A DNA stretch of 64,000 bases from Pseudomonas sp. B20(2017) (GTDB lineage Bacteria > Pseudomonadota > Gammaproteobacteria > Pseudomonadales > Pseudomonadaceae), in NCBI RefSeq assembly GCF_002113125.1, contig NZ_NEJP01000012.1, positions 1 through 64,000 on the forward strand, read 5' to 3'. The notes below the pieces were generated by a model that worked only from the letters and a program-made list of their open reading frames with translations, was not told where the DNA came from and did not search any database. Positions 1 through 8,873 of this stretch are shown here, one piece after another. A program made the position numbers and the translations under genes. How positions within the stretch are numbered: the first letter of the stretch is position 1; each line of letters opens with the position of its first letter.

Positions 1-698
1 GCCAAAATCACCGTCCCCGCCTGCGCCTCCTGAAACAAACTCAAGCTCACATACAACATCTGCCCCAACCCCCCAGCCCCGACAAACCCCAGCACACTCG
101 CCATCCGAATATTGTTCTCCCACCGATACAAACAGTACGCCAGCAACTGCGGCGCCAGGTTCGGCAGCGTCCCATAACAAAATGCCAAAACCGGATTTCC
201 CCCCTGCAACCGAATCGCATCCGCCGGTTCCGGCGGCGTGTTCTCCAGCGCTTCAGCAAACAGCCGCCCCAACACGCCCGTGGTGTGCAGGGCCAAGGCG
301 AGTGTCCCGGCATTCGGCCCAAGCCCAGCCGCCAGCACCATCAACGCAGCCCAGACCAGTTCAGGGATCGCGCGAAGCGCATTGAGGACCAGGCGCGCGG
401 CACTCTGAAAAAACCAGCCAAACCGGCCAGCAGCGGGAAGCGCCAATTGCAGGCCCAGCACGGCAGCGAGCAGGGTGCCAAGCGCAGACATGGCCAGCGT
501 TTCCATCGACCCGCGCAGGATTGCGTTCAGGTAGTCAGCGCTGAGGTCAGGGCTGAGAAAGCGCCCCACATACAGGCCCATCTGTTTCAGGCTGGTGGCG
601 CTGCCGAGTTCTTCAAGGTCGAGACCCAGGTAGGCAAACGAGGCAATGACGGCCGCAACAATGGCGAGAATCAGCACCGAGTTGATCAGGCGTTTCAT
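1..698 (-). CDS. PhnE-type ABC transporter permease, second copy (partial, runs off left edge)
   Basis: Inner-membrane permease of a phosphonate-family ABC importer. The reading frame opens with MKRLINSVLILAIVAA at 698 and stays open to the window edge (about 232 codons), so the C-terminus is missing. It has an N-terminal membrane segment and, near the visible end, the RWENNIRMASVLGFVGAGG stretch typical of PhnE coupling regions; the upstream permease has the equivalent stretch, so the two are paralogues. Its ATG overlaps the stop of that permease by four bases (ATGA), indicating translational coupling in one operon. Substrate cannot be told from this subunit. Confidence 0.85.
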   Translation of the reverse strand, partial: MKRLINSVLILAIVAAVIASFAYLGLDLEELGSATSLKQMGLYVGRFLSPDLSADYLNAILRGSMETLAMSALGTLLAAVLGLQLALPAAGRFGWFFQSAARLVLNALRAIPELVWAALMVLAAGLGPNAGTLALALHTTGVLGRLFAEALENTPPEPADAIRLQGGNPVLAFCYGTLPNLAPQLLAYCLYRWENNIRMASVLGFVGAGGLGQMLYVSLSLFQEAQAGTVIL

Positions 699-1522
699 GC
701 CAGCCTCCAGCGCAGCAGGCGGCTGAGTTGGTCGGCGCCGAGGACGAGGAGGAGGAAGGTCAGGAGCATGCTGGCGACTTCACCGCCGGCGAACATGCGG
801 ATCGACAGGTCGATCTGTTGGCCGAGTCCGCCGGTGCCGACGAAGCCCATGACCACCGAGGCGCGGATGGCGCATTCCCAGCGGTAGACGGTGTAGGAGA
901 GCAGTTCCGCCGCGACGTTGGGCAGTACGCCGTAGGCGAAACTGGCGAGGCGGCCGCTGCCGGCCTGGAGCAGGGCGTGGGCCGGGCGTTGGTCGGTGGA
1001 TTCGTAGATTTCGGCGTAGACCTTGCCGAGCATGCCGCTGTAGGTGATGGCGATGGCCAACACGCCTGCCGCCGGGCCGAGGCCGACGGCGCGCACGAAC
1101 AGTAGCGCCCAGACGATTTCCGGCACGCTGCGCAGGAAGATCAGCAGCCCGCGCACCGGCCAGCGCAGCAGTCGGCCCAACAGGCTCGGGTGGCCGCTGC
1201 GGGAGGCGGCGGTCAGCGACAGGGCGCGGCTGGCGAGCAGGCTCGCCGGCACTGCCAACAACAGCGCCAGGGCCATGCCGGCGGTGGCGATGGCCAAGGT
1301 TTGCAGGGTGGCTTTGAGGAGTAATTGAAGAAACTCGCGATCATGTGCCGGTGGCCAGAACATCGACACGAAGCGGCCCATTTCGCTCTGGCTGTCGGCA
1401 TGAAACAGCACGCCCAGATCCAGTTCGCTGAGCTGAATGCCGGGCCACAGCAAGGCAATCGCCAGTCCGGTCAGCAGCAACCGTGGCAGCGCGGCGGGGT
1501 CGCGGGTGTCGGCGCTCAGCAT
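695..1522 (-). CDS. phnE: PhnE-type ABC transporter permease, first copy
   Basis: A 275-residue inner-membrane permease. Hydrophobic segments start around residue 15, followed by a long multi-span core. The PhnE-like RWECAIRASVVMGFVGTGGL region near residue 215 is the loop that contacts the ATPase. The start at 1522 overlaps the end of the upstream ATPase gene by seven bases, so the order is binding protein, ATPase, permease, permease. Two permeases in one cluster suggest a heterodimeric channel. The family imports phosphonate, phosphite or related oxyanions; the exact ligand is not shown by the sequence. Confidence 0.88.
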   Translation of the reverse strand: MLSADTRDPAALPRLLLTGLAIALLWPGIQLSELDLGVLFHADSQSEMGRFVSMFWPPAHDREFLQLLLKATLQTLAIATAGMALALLLAVPASLLASRALSLTAASRSGHPSLLGRLLRWPVRGLLIFLRSVPEIVWALLFVRAVGLGPAAGVLAIAITYSGMLGKVYAEIYESTDQRPAHALLQAGSGRLASFAYGVLPNVAAELLSYTVYRWECAIRASVVMGFVGTGGLGQQIDLSIRMFAGGEVASMLLTFLLLVLGADQLSRLLRWRLA

Positions 1523-2313
1523 CGCGGAATCTGCACAATCAGTGGGGTGACGGCCGGCGCCGGGGATTGCAATTGTTCATTGGCGTAGAGGGTGTCGAGC
1601 ATGTCGCGGCTGACCTGCGCGGACGGGTAGTCGAACAGGATTTGCCCCTCGCGCAAACCGATGATCCGGGGGAAGTGCGCCAGCGCCAGTTCCACCGCGT
1701 GCAGGCTCGCGACCAGGGTCACGTTATGTTCCTGGGCATGGCGCGACAGGATCGACAGCGTGTGCCCGGCCAGCACCGGGTCCATCGCCGAGACCGGTTC
1801 GTCGGCCAGCAACACCTCCGGCGCCTGATACAGCACGCGGGCGATGCCGACCCGCTGCAATTGCCCGCCGGACAGTTGCTGGCATTGGCTGAAGAGTTTG
1901 TCGGCCAGATCGAGTTTTGCCAGAGCAGCGCGGGCGCCGGGCACGTCGAGCGGGTGCAGCAGATTGATCAGGCTTTTGCTCAGGCTCCATTGCCCGAGTT
2001 TGCCGGCCAGCACCGCCGTCACCACCCGTTGCCGGGGCGGCAGGGGCGGCGCCTGATGCACCAGGCCGATACGGGCGCGCAGGCGTTGCCGCCCACGGGC
2101 GGACAAATGCCAGGCGCGCTCGCCCAGCACTTCGATGTCGCCGCTGCTGGGCCGAATGGCGGTCGCCAGCAGATTCAGCAGGCTGGATTTGCCGGCGCCA
2201 GACGGGCCGATGATCGCCACCTGCTCGCCGGCATCAATTTGCAGATCCACACCGCGCAGCGCTGCGACGCCATTGGTGTGGTGCAAAAAAGCTTGTTTGA
2301 GACGCAGCGTCAT
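1516..2313 (-). CDS. phnC: PhnC-type ABC transporter ATP-binding protein
   Basis: A 265-residue ATPase that would power the adjacent permeases. Walker A is GPSGAGKSSLLNLL near residue 37, the signature is LSGGQLQRVGIAR near residue 148, and Walker B is VLLADEP near residue 166 followed by VSAMDP. Length and motif order fit PhnC. The start codon overlaps the stop of the binding-protein gene (ATGA at 2310-2313), so the subunits are probably made in fixed ratio. The family call is secure; the transported ion is open. Confidence 0.9.
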   Translation of the reverse strand: MTLRLKQAFLHHTNGVAALRGVDLQIDAGEQVAIIGPSGAGKSSLLNLLATAIRPSSGDIEVLGERAWHLSARGRQRLRARIGLVHQAPPLPPRQRVVTAVLAGKLGQWSLSKSLINLLHPLDVPGARAALAKLDLADKLFSQCQQLSGGQLQRVGIARVLYQAPEVLLADEPVSAMDPVLAGHTLSILSRHAQEHNVTLVASLHAVELALAHFPRIIGLREGQILFDYPSAQVSRDMLDTLYANEQLQSPAPAVTPLIVQIPRC

Positions 2314-3164
2314 TTCAGCAAGTCGGCGGCGCGGGCGGCTTCCTCGATGCCTTTGTAGTTGTCCGGGCTGGTTTCAATGAAACGGCTGGCGGCTTGCAGG
2401 TCGAGGATTTTCTTGTGCTCGGGGTTGGTCGGGTCGAGGTCGAGGAAGGCTTGTTTGATCTTCGCTGTCAGCGCCGGGTCGAGGGTGCCGCGCACGGTCC
2501 AGTTGTAATCGAAGTAGGCCGGAGTGGTGGCGAAGACCTTGACCTTGTTGGTGTCGACCTTGCCGGCATCCACCAGTTTCTGCCAGACGCTGGCGTTCAG
2601 CACACCGGCGTCGACCTTGCCGGCCTGCACCCAGGCGACGGTGGCGTCGTGGGCGCCGGAGTAGCCGACGCGGCTGAAATAGCTTTCCGGTTTGATGCCG
2701 TCCTTGAGCATGAAGTAGCGCGGCATCAGGCTGCCGGAGGTGGACGACACGGAGCCGAAGGCGAAGGTCTTGCCCTTGAGGTCGGTGAGGCTTTTGACGT
2801 TCGGGTCGGCGGTGATGAATTTGCTGGTGAACTGGGCGTCTTGTTCGCGCTGCACCAACGGAATCACCTTGGGATCACTTTTCAGCTGCGCCTGGACGAA
2901 GGTGAAACCGCCGAGCCACGCCATGTCGAGGCGGTTGGTGGCCAGTGCTTCGACCACTGCCGGGTAGTCGGCCACCGGCACAAACTCGACGTCCATCCCC
3001 AGCTTCTGCTTGAGATAAGCCCCCAGCGGTTCGAACTTGCGCAGCAGCTCGGTCGGGGCTTCATCGGGGATCGCGCTGACCTTCAACACGTCGGCGGCTT
3101 GCGCCAGCACGGCGGTAAAGGACAGGGCCAAACCAGCGGTCAGTGCCAGGGTTCGCTTGAGCAT
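2310..3164 (-). CDS. PhnD-like periplasmic substrate-binding protein (phosphonate/phosphite or putative selenate ABC importer)
   Basis: A 284-residue type 2 periplasmic binding protein and first gene of the operon. A clear signal peptide ends at AQA-AD (about residue 23). The mature part has PhnD-family features: LATNRLDMAWLGGFTFVQA near residue 94 and the oxyanion-pocket run FGSVSSTSGSLMPRYFML near residue 136. The same architecture occurs in the Pseudomonas family named putative selenate binding protein, so phosphonate, phosphite and selenate all remain candidates. No phosphonate-degrading (phn C-P lyase) or phosphite-oxidising gene lies in the visible window. Confidence 0.85.
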   Translation of the reverse strand: MLKRTLALTAGLALSFTAVLAQAADVLKVSAIPDEAPTELLRKFEPLGAYLKQKLGMDVEFVPVADYPAVVEALATNRLDMAWLGGFTFVQAQLKSDPKVIPLVQREQDAQFTSKFITADPNVKSLTDLKGKTFAFGSVSSTSGSLMPRYFMLKDGIKPESYFSRVGYSGAHDATVAWVQAGKVDAGVLNASVWQKLVDAGKVDTNKVKVFATTPAYFDYNWTVRGTLDPALTAKIKQAFLDLDPTNPEHKKILDLQAASRFIETSPDNYKGIEEAARAADLLK

Positions 3165-3293
3165 GGAATTCTCCGTTTCGTGGGCTTCAGGAACGATGCG
3201 CCGACTGGGGCAAAGGTCATCGTGTGCACCGTCAGGTTAGCCGAAACGGGGGATTTGTTGGGGATGTCCATGCGTTTGCAGTATTTGAACCAT

Positions 3294-3365
3294 CGCCTTC
3301 GCGAGCACGCTCGGTCCCACAGGAGTACGCGTTTCAGTGTGGGACCGAGCCTGCTCACGATGACG
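3294..3365. repeat. REP-like inverted pair
   Basis: Two inverted copies of the Pseudomonas REP core face each other: CGCGAGCACGCTCGGTCCCA (about 3300-3319) and TGTGGGACCGAGCCTGCTCA (about 3338-3357). They lie in the 246-base gap between the binding-protein promoter side and the 3' end of the DJ-1-family gene. Such pairs form hairpins and usually mark extragenic spacers. Nothing else is evident in this gap. Confidence 0.8.
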
Positions 3366-3410
3366 TCAGCCCGGGCAAACCCCGACCAGTGTCGGGCCCG
3401 GAGCCAGCAA

Positions 3411-4250
3411 TCACTTCAACCGTTCAACAAGCGTCTTGCCGACACCCAGTGCAGACGCCGGGTTTTGCCCGGTTATCAGTTCACGATCAACCACCACATG
3501 ACTGGCCCACGGCGAAGTGTTGCTGCTGAATACACCGCCGGCTTTTTCCAGCGCGGTCTGCGGGTAGAACTTCATCGTGCCGCCGTTCAGCAGTCCTTTG
3601 GCGATCTCTTCTTCCTGATTGCTGATGACCGTGAACTTATAGCCGGCATACGTCCAGTCGTTCGCCGTTTTGGCTTTGCCGGTTTCCAGTTGCCGGGTGA
3701 ATGCGGTCGGATCCGTCAGGGTCGACAGCAGTGCAATCGGGCCGTGGCAAACCAGCGCTGTGGTTTTGCCTTTTTGATGGAAGTCGTTCAGCAGTTTGCC
3801 CAGCGCCTGGCTGCGCAGCAGATCTTGCATCGGTGCGTGGCCACCCGGAATGTAGACGGCATCGAAATGGTCGTAGCCGACTTGCTCGACCCGCGAGAGG
3901 CTGATGACCGGCGACTCGCCGGGCGAGGTGATCTTCAGTTGTTCCAGCAGCGCTTTGTGGGTCTGCAGGGCCGCAACGTCATTGTTGAAATACATCTTGT
4001 CGTCGGAGGACCGGTCCAGCGTCGGCGCCTTGCCGGTCGGGGTGGCGAAGGTCACGGTGTGGCCCGCATCGAGCAGCAGTTTGACCGGTTGCATCAGTTC
4101 GTTGAGGTAGAAACCGGTGCTGAATACCTCGCCGTCTTTCAGATCGAGATGGTCGGAATCCGACAGCACCACCAGCACATTGGCGGCTTGGGCGTTCAAC
4201 GCGGCAACGGAGAGAGACAAGGCGAAAGCAAGACGAGTGAATGAGCGCAT
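3411..4250 (-). CDS. DJ-1/PfpI family protein (type 1 glutamine amidotransferase-like), exported
   Basis: Encodes 279 residues from the ATG at 4250. This start places a signal peptide (MRSFTRLAFALSLSVAALNA, then QA) at the N-terminus; an upstream ATG at 4322 would bury it. The class I glutamine-amidotransferase fold carries the nucleophile elbow ALVCHGP, with the catalytic Cys near residue 168, and an acidic residue in the VYIPGGHAP region. Relatives act as glyoxalase III-like or chaperone/protease-like stress proteins. The signal peptide predicts a periplasmic location, which is unusual for most DJ-1 proteins. It is divergent from the LysR gene at 4352, its probable regulator. Confidence 0.85.
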   Translation of the reverse strand: MRSFTRLAFALSLSVAALNAQAANVLVVLSDSDHLDLKDGEVFSTGFYLNELMQPVKLLLDAGHTVTFATPTGKAPTLDRSSDDKMYFNNDVAALQTHKALLEQLKITSPGESPVISLSRVEQVGYDHFDAVYIPGGHAPMQDLLRSQALGKLLNDFHQKGKTTALVCHGPIALLSTLTDPTAFTRQLETGKAKTANDWTYAGYKFTVISNQEEEIAKGLLNGGTMKFYPQTALEKAGGVFSSNTSPWASHVVVDRELITGQNPASALGVGKTLVERLK

Positions 4251-4351
4251 GGCGATTCCAGAACGTGAAGGAAAGTGCGGCTCACTGTATTGATGCTCAT
4301 GGCGGCGATAAACTCTCGCCACAGCAAAGCATTTGTTCTCTGGAGATCAAG

Positions 4352-5278
4352 ATGAGCCGCCGATTCGATTATCTGGCTGACGTCGAAGTGTTCGTTACGG
4401 TGGTGGAAAAGGGTTCGCTTAGCGCCGGTGCGGTGTTTCTCGCAACCACGCCGTCGGTGGTCAGCCGGGCGATTTCGCGACTTGAAGCGCGTCTGGGCGT
4501 GCAGTTGCTGCGGCGCACTACGCGGCGCTTGAGCCTGACCGATGCCGGTGTGTTGTATCTGGAACAATCGCGAGCCGCATTCGGCCTGATCGATGATGCG
4601 GAGCGCACGATCCAGGGGCAAGACGGCGAACTCAGCGGCCGCGTGCGCCTCAGCGTGCCGACCACATACGGCCACTATCGTTTGCCGGCCATGCTCGCCC
4701 GTTTCAACCGGCAGCATCCGCAAGTGCGTGTTGAGTTGAGTATCAGCAATCGCAACGTCGATCTGGTGGCCGAAGGGTACGACCTGGCTATTCGGTTGGG
4801 CGCGCTGCCGGACAGCGGATTGATCGGGCGCAAGCTGGAAGATGCGCGTTTGTGTGTGGTTGCCGCGCCGGATTACTTGCAACGGGCCGGGACGCCGCAA
4901 AGTGTCGACGATCTGCAGCGGCATGCGTGCCTGCCGTTCGTGATGCCCAGCACCGGCCGCGTCGGGCCGTGGCTGTTTCGTGAACAGAACGAAGATCGCG
5001 AATGGCTGCCCAGCGCCAATATCCAGGTGTCCGACGATGTATTGGGGATTGTGTCGCTGGCGGAGCAGGGACTGGGCATCTGCCAGACCTATGACTTCAT
5101 TGTCCGCGAACGGATCGAGAGCGGGCGACTGGTGCGGCTGCTTGAACAGTCGGGCGGGCGCTCCCGACCGTTCTCGGTGATCTATCCGCCGCACCGGCAG
5201 CTGTCGGCTTCGGCGCGGGCGCTGATTGATTGTCTGACCCGAGAGGTCAGTCAAGGCGTTGGGGAAGGCCTCGACTGA
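4352..5278 (+). CDS. LysR family transcriptional regulator
   Basis: A 308-residue DNA-binding regulator. The winged helix-turn-helix occupies residues 5-65 (FVTVVEKGSLSAGAVFLATT, then VVSRAISRLE). The effector domain follows from about residue 90, with SVPTTYGHYRLPAMLARF typical of the CrgA/AaeR-like group. The ATG at 4352 is preceded by TGGAG at a good distance and gives the standard N-terminus; an in-frame ATG at 4241 would add 37 unrelated residues. It is divergent from the DJ-1-family gene and convergent with the oxidoreductase ending at 5285. Confidence 0.92.
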   Translation: MSRRFDYLADVEVFVTVVEKGSLSAGAVFLATTPSVVSRAISRLEARLGVQLLRRTTRRLSLTDAGVLYLEQSRAAFGLIDDAERTIQGQDGELSGRVRLSVPTTYGHYRLPAMLARFNRQHPQVRVELSISNRNVDLVAEGYDLAIRLGALPDSGLIGRKLEDARLCVVAAPDYLQRAGTPQSVDDLQRHACLPFVMPSTGRVGPWLFREQNEDREWLPSANIQVSDDVLGIVSLAEQGLGICQTYDFIVRERIESGRLVRLLEQSGGRSRPFSVIYPPHRQLSASARALIDCLTREVSQGVGEGLD

Positions 5279-5284
5279 CGCGAT

Positions 5285-6277
5285 TCAAACGACGGGCAGG
5301 CGCGCCACCCATTTCCCGCCGCCGGCGCCGTCCTTCAAGGCGCGTAGGGCCTGGGGCAGTTCGCGGAAGTCGAACATTTGCAGCGCCGGGCCGATCAGGC
5401 TGCCGTCGAGCAGGGCTTGCAGCAGCTGTTCGCCGTTGCGGCGCAGCGCCTGACGATCCTGCAGGCTGGCGTGGGTGTGGTAGCTGTTCAACGCGACTTC
5501 GTGCAGCGAAATCGCAGAGCTGAATGCCGGAACCGGCGCGGTTTCCTGACGATCCTGAATGCACACCAGATGACCGTTGTAGCCCAGCATGCTGGCCATT
5601 TCCGCTGCGTGAGCGCCGCTGACCGTGTCGAACACGGCGTGCAAACGGCGTTCGCCGAGGCTGGCCGTGAGTGCGATTTTCCAGTCCGGTTCGCGGTAAT
5701 CGAATACGCCAACCGCGCCCAAAGATTTGAGTTTTGCATGATGCGCGCCGGACGCGGTCGCCCAGACCCGCCAGCCGCGTTGCACCGCCAGTTGCACCAG
5801 CAGCAGACCAACCGCGCCGCCGGCGCCGATCACCAGCACATCAGCGGCATCGCCGGCAGGGACTTTTTCCACGGCTTGCCACGCGGTCAAACCGGGGCAG
5901 GGCAGCGATGCGGCAGCCGCATCATCGAGCGCAGCGGGCACCGACAGCACGGTGGCGGCGTCCAGCAGGCAGTACTCGCCGAAGCTGCCATCGCTCGCCA
6001 ATGATTGGTGATAGGCCACGCGACTGCCGGGTTGCAGTGTCACGCCAGCGCCGGCCGCGACCACCACGCCCATGCCGTCGACACCCGGCACGCGGCCGGT
6101 GCGCCATGCGGGATGGCCCCACTCGATGATCTTCCAGTCCACCGGGTTCAGGGCGATGGCGCGATTGGCCACCAGCACCTGGCCGGGGCCGGGTTGCACG
6201 AGGGGTTTGCGGGTCAGTGTCAGGCCATCCAGCCCTTGGCCGGACGTCCAGGCCCAGGCTGCGTAATCGGTTTGCAT
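5285..6277 (-). CDS. MDR-superfamily zinc-type alcohol dehydrogenase / quinone oxidoreductase
   Basis: A 330-residue medium-chain dehydrogenase. The N-terminal GroES-like catalytic half includes NPVDWKIIEWGHPAW and PGVDGMGVV. The Rossmann half has the dinucleotide motif VIGAGGAVGLLLVQLA near residue 150. The cluster of four structural-zinc cysteines seen in classical alcohol dehydrogenases is not apparent, so an NADPH-dependent quinone or enone reductase is likelier. The start at 6277 (MQTDYAAWAW) fits the family; a start at 6376 would add a tail without family features. It ends six bases from the convergent LysR gene. Confidence 0.85.
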   Translation of the reverse strand: MQTDYAAWAWTSGQGLDGLTLTRKPLVQPGPGQVLVANRAIALNPVDWKIIEWGHPAWRTGRVPGVDGMGVVVAAGAGVTLQPGSRVAYHQSLASDGSFGEYCLLDAATVLSVPAALDDAAAASLPCPGLTAWQAVEKVPAGDAADVLVIGAGGAVGLLLVQLAVQRGWRVWATASGAHHAKLKSLGAVGVFDYREPDWKIALTASLGERRLHAVFDTVSGAHAAEMASMLGYNGHLVCIQDRQETAPVPAFSSAISLHEVALNSYHTHASLQDRQALRRNGEQLLQALLDGSLIGPALQMFDFRELPQALRALKDGAGGGKWVARLPVV

Positions 6278-6390
6278 TGTGCGGTTCCCATGAGTTCGAT
6301 GGCCGTCAGTATCCGGGTCTGCGGACATGAAAAGAACCGACCCTGGGTCAAAGGTGTTTTGCGTAAAAATCAGCAATGCGCCGCAACGCC

Positions 6391-7287
6391 TTAATCAACC
6401 TGCGCAAATCGCTCCACCAGCCAATCGATAAACACCCGCACCCGATTGCTCAAATGCCGGTTCGGCGGATACAGCACATGAAACGGGTAGGCTGGCGGAC
6501 GCCAGTCCTCGAGGATCGGCACCAGTTCGCCGCGCTCGATCGCGGCCCTCACGGTGTAGTTGAAAGTGTGGATGATCCCCAGCCCGGCGAGACCGGCCGC
6601 CAGGTGCGCGTTGCTCTCGTTGACGCTGATCAAGCCTTTGCCTTCGATTTGATGGCGTTCGCCGTTGCGCTGGAAGTTCGACGGCAGGATGCGCCCGTTG
6701 GAGGCCGAGCGGTAGGCGATCAATTGATGGCTGGCCAGTTCGAGCGGGTGACTCGGGGTGCCGTGGCGTTGCAAATAATCGGGCGTGGCGCAGGTGGTCC
6801 AGCACACTTCGCCGAGGCGGCGCACGGCCAGGGTTTGTTCGGTCAGAGGGCCGCCGCGAATCACGCAGTCGACCCGCTCGCTGATGAGGTCCACCGGGCG
6901 ATCGCTGACGCCCAGATCAATCTGGATGTCCGGATAGCGTTCGAAGAATTTCGGCAGTTCGGGGATCACCAGCATCGTCGCGGTCGAGCCGCCGATGTCC
7001 ACGCGGATCTTGCCGCGCGGCAGGCCTTGCGCCTGGCTGAACCCCTGATCGATGTCGTCCAGTTGGTGCAGCAGTTGTTGGGTCAACTGGTAATAGGAAG
7101 CGCCGTCAGCCGTGACGGTGAGGCGGCGGGTGGTGCGTTGCAGCAGGCGCACGCCGAGGTGGTTTTCCAGTTGGCCGATCAGTTTGCTGACCGTGGTTTT
7201 CGGCAGGTTCAGCGAGTCGGCGGCTTTGGTGAACGAACCGCTTTCCACGACGCGGGCGAAGGTGCGGATCGCCATTAACTGATTCAT
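6391..7287 (-). CDS. LysR family transcriptional regulator
   Basis: A 298-residue regulator. The HTH is at residues 1-60 (MNQLMAIRTFARVVESGSFT, then LPKTTVSKLIGQLE). The effector-binding domain begins at about residue 90, with GKIRVDIGGSTATMLVIPEL. The start at 7287 gives the standard LysR N-terminus; the frame is open to 7398 but that part does not look coding. It lies back to back with the short-chain dehydrogenase at 7451 (163-base shared promoter region), which it probably controls. Confidence 0.92.
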   Translation of the reverse strand: MNQLMAIRTFARVVESGSFTKAADSLNLPKTTVSKLIGQLENHLGVRLLQRTTRRLTVTADGASYYQLTQQLLHQLDDIDQGFSQAQGLPRGKIRVDIGGSTATMLVIPELPKFFERYPDIQIDLGVSDRPVDLISERVDCVIRGGPLTEQTLAVRRLGEVCWTTCATPDYLQRHGTPSHPLELASHQLIAYRSASNGRILPSNFQRNGERHQIEGKGLISVNESNAHLAAGLAGLGIIHTFNYTVRAAIERGELVPILEDWRPPAYPFHVLYPPNRHLSNRVRVFIDWLVERFAQVD

Positions 7288-7450
7288 CGGTTCGGGCTCA
7301 GTGGTGTAGATGCGCTGAGTATTGTGCATATCTGTGCACAAACAAAACCTATTTAGCGGATTTTTCAATTCAATCGATCGGCCTAAAGTCGCTTTCAACG
7401 GCTCACCTACGACCCGTCACCTACCTCGAAACGGTTACTGGAGATTCACC

Positions 7451-8200
7451 ATGAGCAATAGACTTGAAGGCAAAATCGCACTGATCACTGGCGGCACCAC
7501 CGGCATCGGCCTGGCTTCGGCGCAGGAATTCGTCGCCCAGGGCGCCACGGTATTCATCACTGGCCGTCGCCAGGCCGAACTGGACAAAGCGGTCGCCGCC
7601 ATCGGCCCGCGTGCCATCGGCATTCAGGGCGATGTGGCGAAACTGGACGACCTGGATCGCATCTACAGCGAGATCGCCGCGAAGGCCGGGCACCTCGACA
7701 TTCTGTTCGCCAACGCTGGCGGCGGGGACATGCTGCCGCTGGGCGCGATCACTGAAGAGCACTTCGACCGGATTTTCGGCGCCAACGTGAAGGGCACGCT
7801 GTTCACCGTGCAGAAGGCTTTGCCGCTGCTGCGCGATGGCGCATCGATTCTGCTGACCTCGTCGACGACTTCGGTGCAGGGTACGGAAAACTTCAGCGTC
7901 TACAGCGCTAGCAAAGCCGCAGTACGCAACTTTGCCCGCTCATGGTTGCTGGATCTGAAACCACGGCGCATTCGCGTGAACGCGATCAGCCCCGGCCCGG
8001 TGCGTACGCCAGGTCTGGCGGGGCTGGTGCCGGTGGAACACACGCAAGGGTTGTTCGATCAACTGGCGTCTATCGTGCCGATCGGGCGTCTGGGCGAGCC
8101 GAGTGAAATCGCCAAGGCTGCGCTGTTCCTGGCCTCGGATGACAGCAGCTTTGTGAATGGTATCGAGTTGTTCGTCGATGGCGGCACTGCGCAGATCTGA
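7451..8200 (+). CDS. Short-chain dehydrogenase/reductase (SDR)
   Basis: A 249-residue classical SDR oxidoreductase using NAD(P). The cofactor motif is TGGTTGIG near residue 13, the NAGG motif lies near residue 87, the catalytic Ser is near residue 137 (LLTSSTT), and YSASK near residue 151 supplies Tyr and Lys. The ATG at 7451 follows TGGAGATTCACC, a good ribosome binding site. The substrate is unknown. The divergent LysR gene suggests inducible expression. An inverted repeat at 8217-8246 just after the stop lies inside the 3' end of the convergent pqiA-like gene. Confidence 0.92.
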   Translation: MSNRLEGKIALITGGTTGIGLASAQEFVAQGATVFITGRRQAELDKAVAAIGPRAIGIQGDVAKLDDLDRIYSEIAAKAGHLDILFANAGGGDMLPLGAITEEHFDRIFGANVKGTLFTVQKALPLLRDGASILLTSSTTSVQGTENFSVYSASKAAVRNFARSWLLDLKPRRIRVNAISPGPVRTPGLAGLVPVEHTQGLFDQLASIVPIGRLGEPSEIAKAALFLASDDSSFVNGIELFVDGGTAQI

Positions 8201-8210
8201 TCTGAGTTGG

Positions 8211-8873
8211 TTAATGCCCCGGCACTTGTCCAGTCGAGTGCCGGGGTTCGTCTGTTTCTTCGGCCGGTGCGTTATCCCAGATCAGGCGCGGGTCGAAACT
8301 CATCGCCGACAACATCGTGAACACAACCACCAGGCCGAAAAACAGGATCCCCGGTCGCGGCTCGATATCCCCTAGCGCCTGGAATTTCACCAGCGCCGCC
8401 ACCAATGCGACCACCAGCACATCGAGCATCGACCAATAGCCGATCAGTTCGACGAAGCGGTACAGCTTCGAACGCTCCTTGCGCGCCCAGTCGCTGTCGC
8501 GTTGTACGGTGACCAGCAACAGCGTCAGCGCCACGAACTTCACACCCGGCACCGCGATGCTGGCGATGAAGATGATCAGGGCGATGTCCCACGCGCCGTG
8601 TTCCCAGAACTCCAGCACGCCGCTCATGATGGTGCTGTCGGCGCCGTTGCCGAGCATCACGGTGTTCATCACCGGCAGCAGGTTTGCCGGCACGTAAAAG
8701 GCCAGGGCGGCGAACATGTAGGCCCAGGTGCGCGCCAGCGAATTGGTTTTGCGCCGGTGCAGCGGCGCCTCGCATCGCGGGCATTCGTGGGGCTCGTGGG
8801 TCATGTCGCAGGCCAGCCCGCAGCTGTGGCACAGGCACAGGTTGAGTTCGCTGGCGGTCGGGGGACGTTTCAT
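8211..8873 (-). CDS. PqiA-domain inner membrane protein, second half-protein
   Basis: A 220-residue membrane protein. It opens with a zinc-ribbon-like segment (CLCHSC at about 12-17 and CPRC at about 31-34), then about four transmembrane helices including MFAALAFYVPANLLPVMNTV. E. coli PqiA is a single protein with two such halves; here each half is a separate gene. The start at 8873 overlaps the upstream stop as ATGA, supporting it over the in-frame ATG at 8885. PqiA/YebS proteins partner with MCE-domain tunnel proteins in lipid trafficking, but none follows: the next gene downstream is the convergent SDR. Confidence 0.85.
   Translation of the reverse strand: MKRPPTASELNLCLCHSCGLACDMTHEPHECPRCEAPLHRRKTNSLARTWAYMFAALAFYVPANLLPVMNTVMLGNGADSTIMSGVLEFWEHGAWDIALIIFIASIAVPGVKFVALTLLLVTVQRDSDWARKERSKLYRFVELIGYWSMLDVLVVALVAALVKFQALGDIEPRPGILFFGLVVVFTMLSAMSFDPRLIWDNAPAEETDEPRHSTGQVPGH

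Noticed and set aside
2394..4244. 616-residue open frame on the plus strand
   Set aside because: It lies antisense to the binding-protein and DJ-1-family genes, crosses their intergenic region, and shows no domain. High-GC DNA readily leaves such shadow frames open.
8217..8246. CCCCGGCACT/AGTGCCGGGG hairpin as terminator of the SDR gene
   Set aside because: The stem is good but no T run follows on the plus strand, and it lies within the coding end of the convergent pqiA-like gene; it is only mentioned in the SDR entry.
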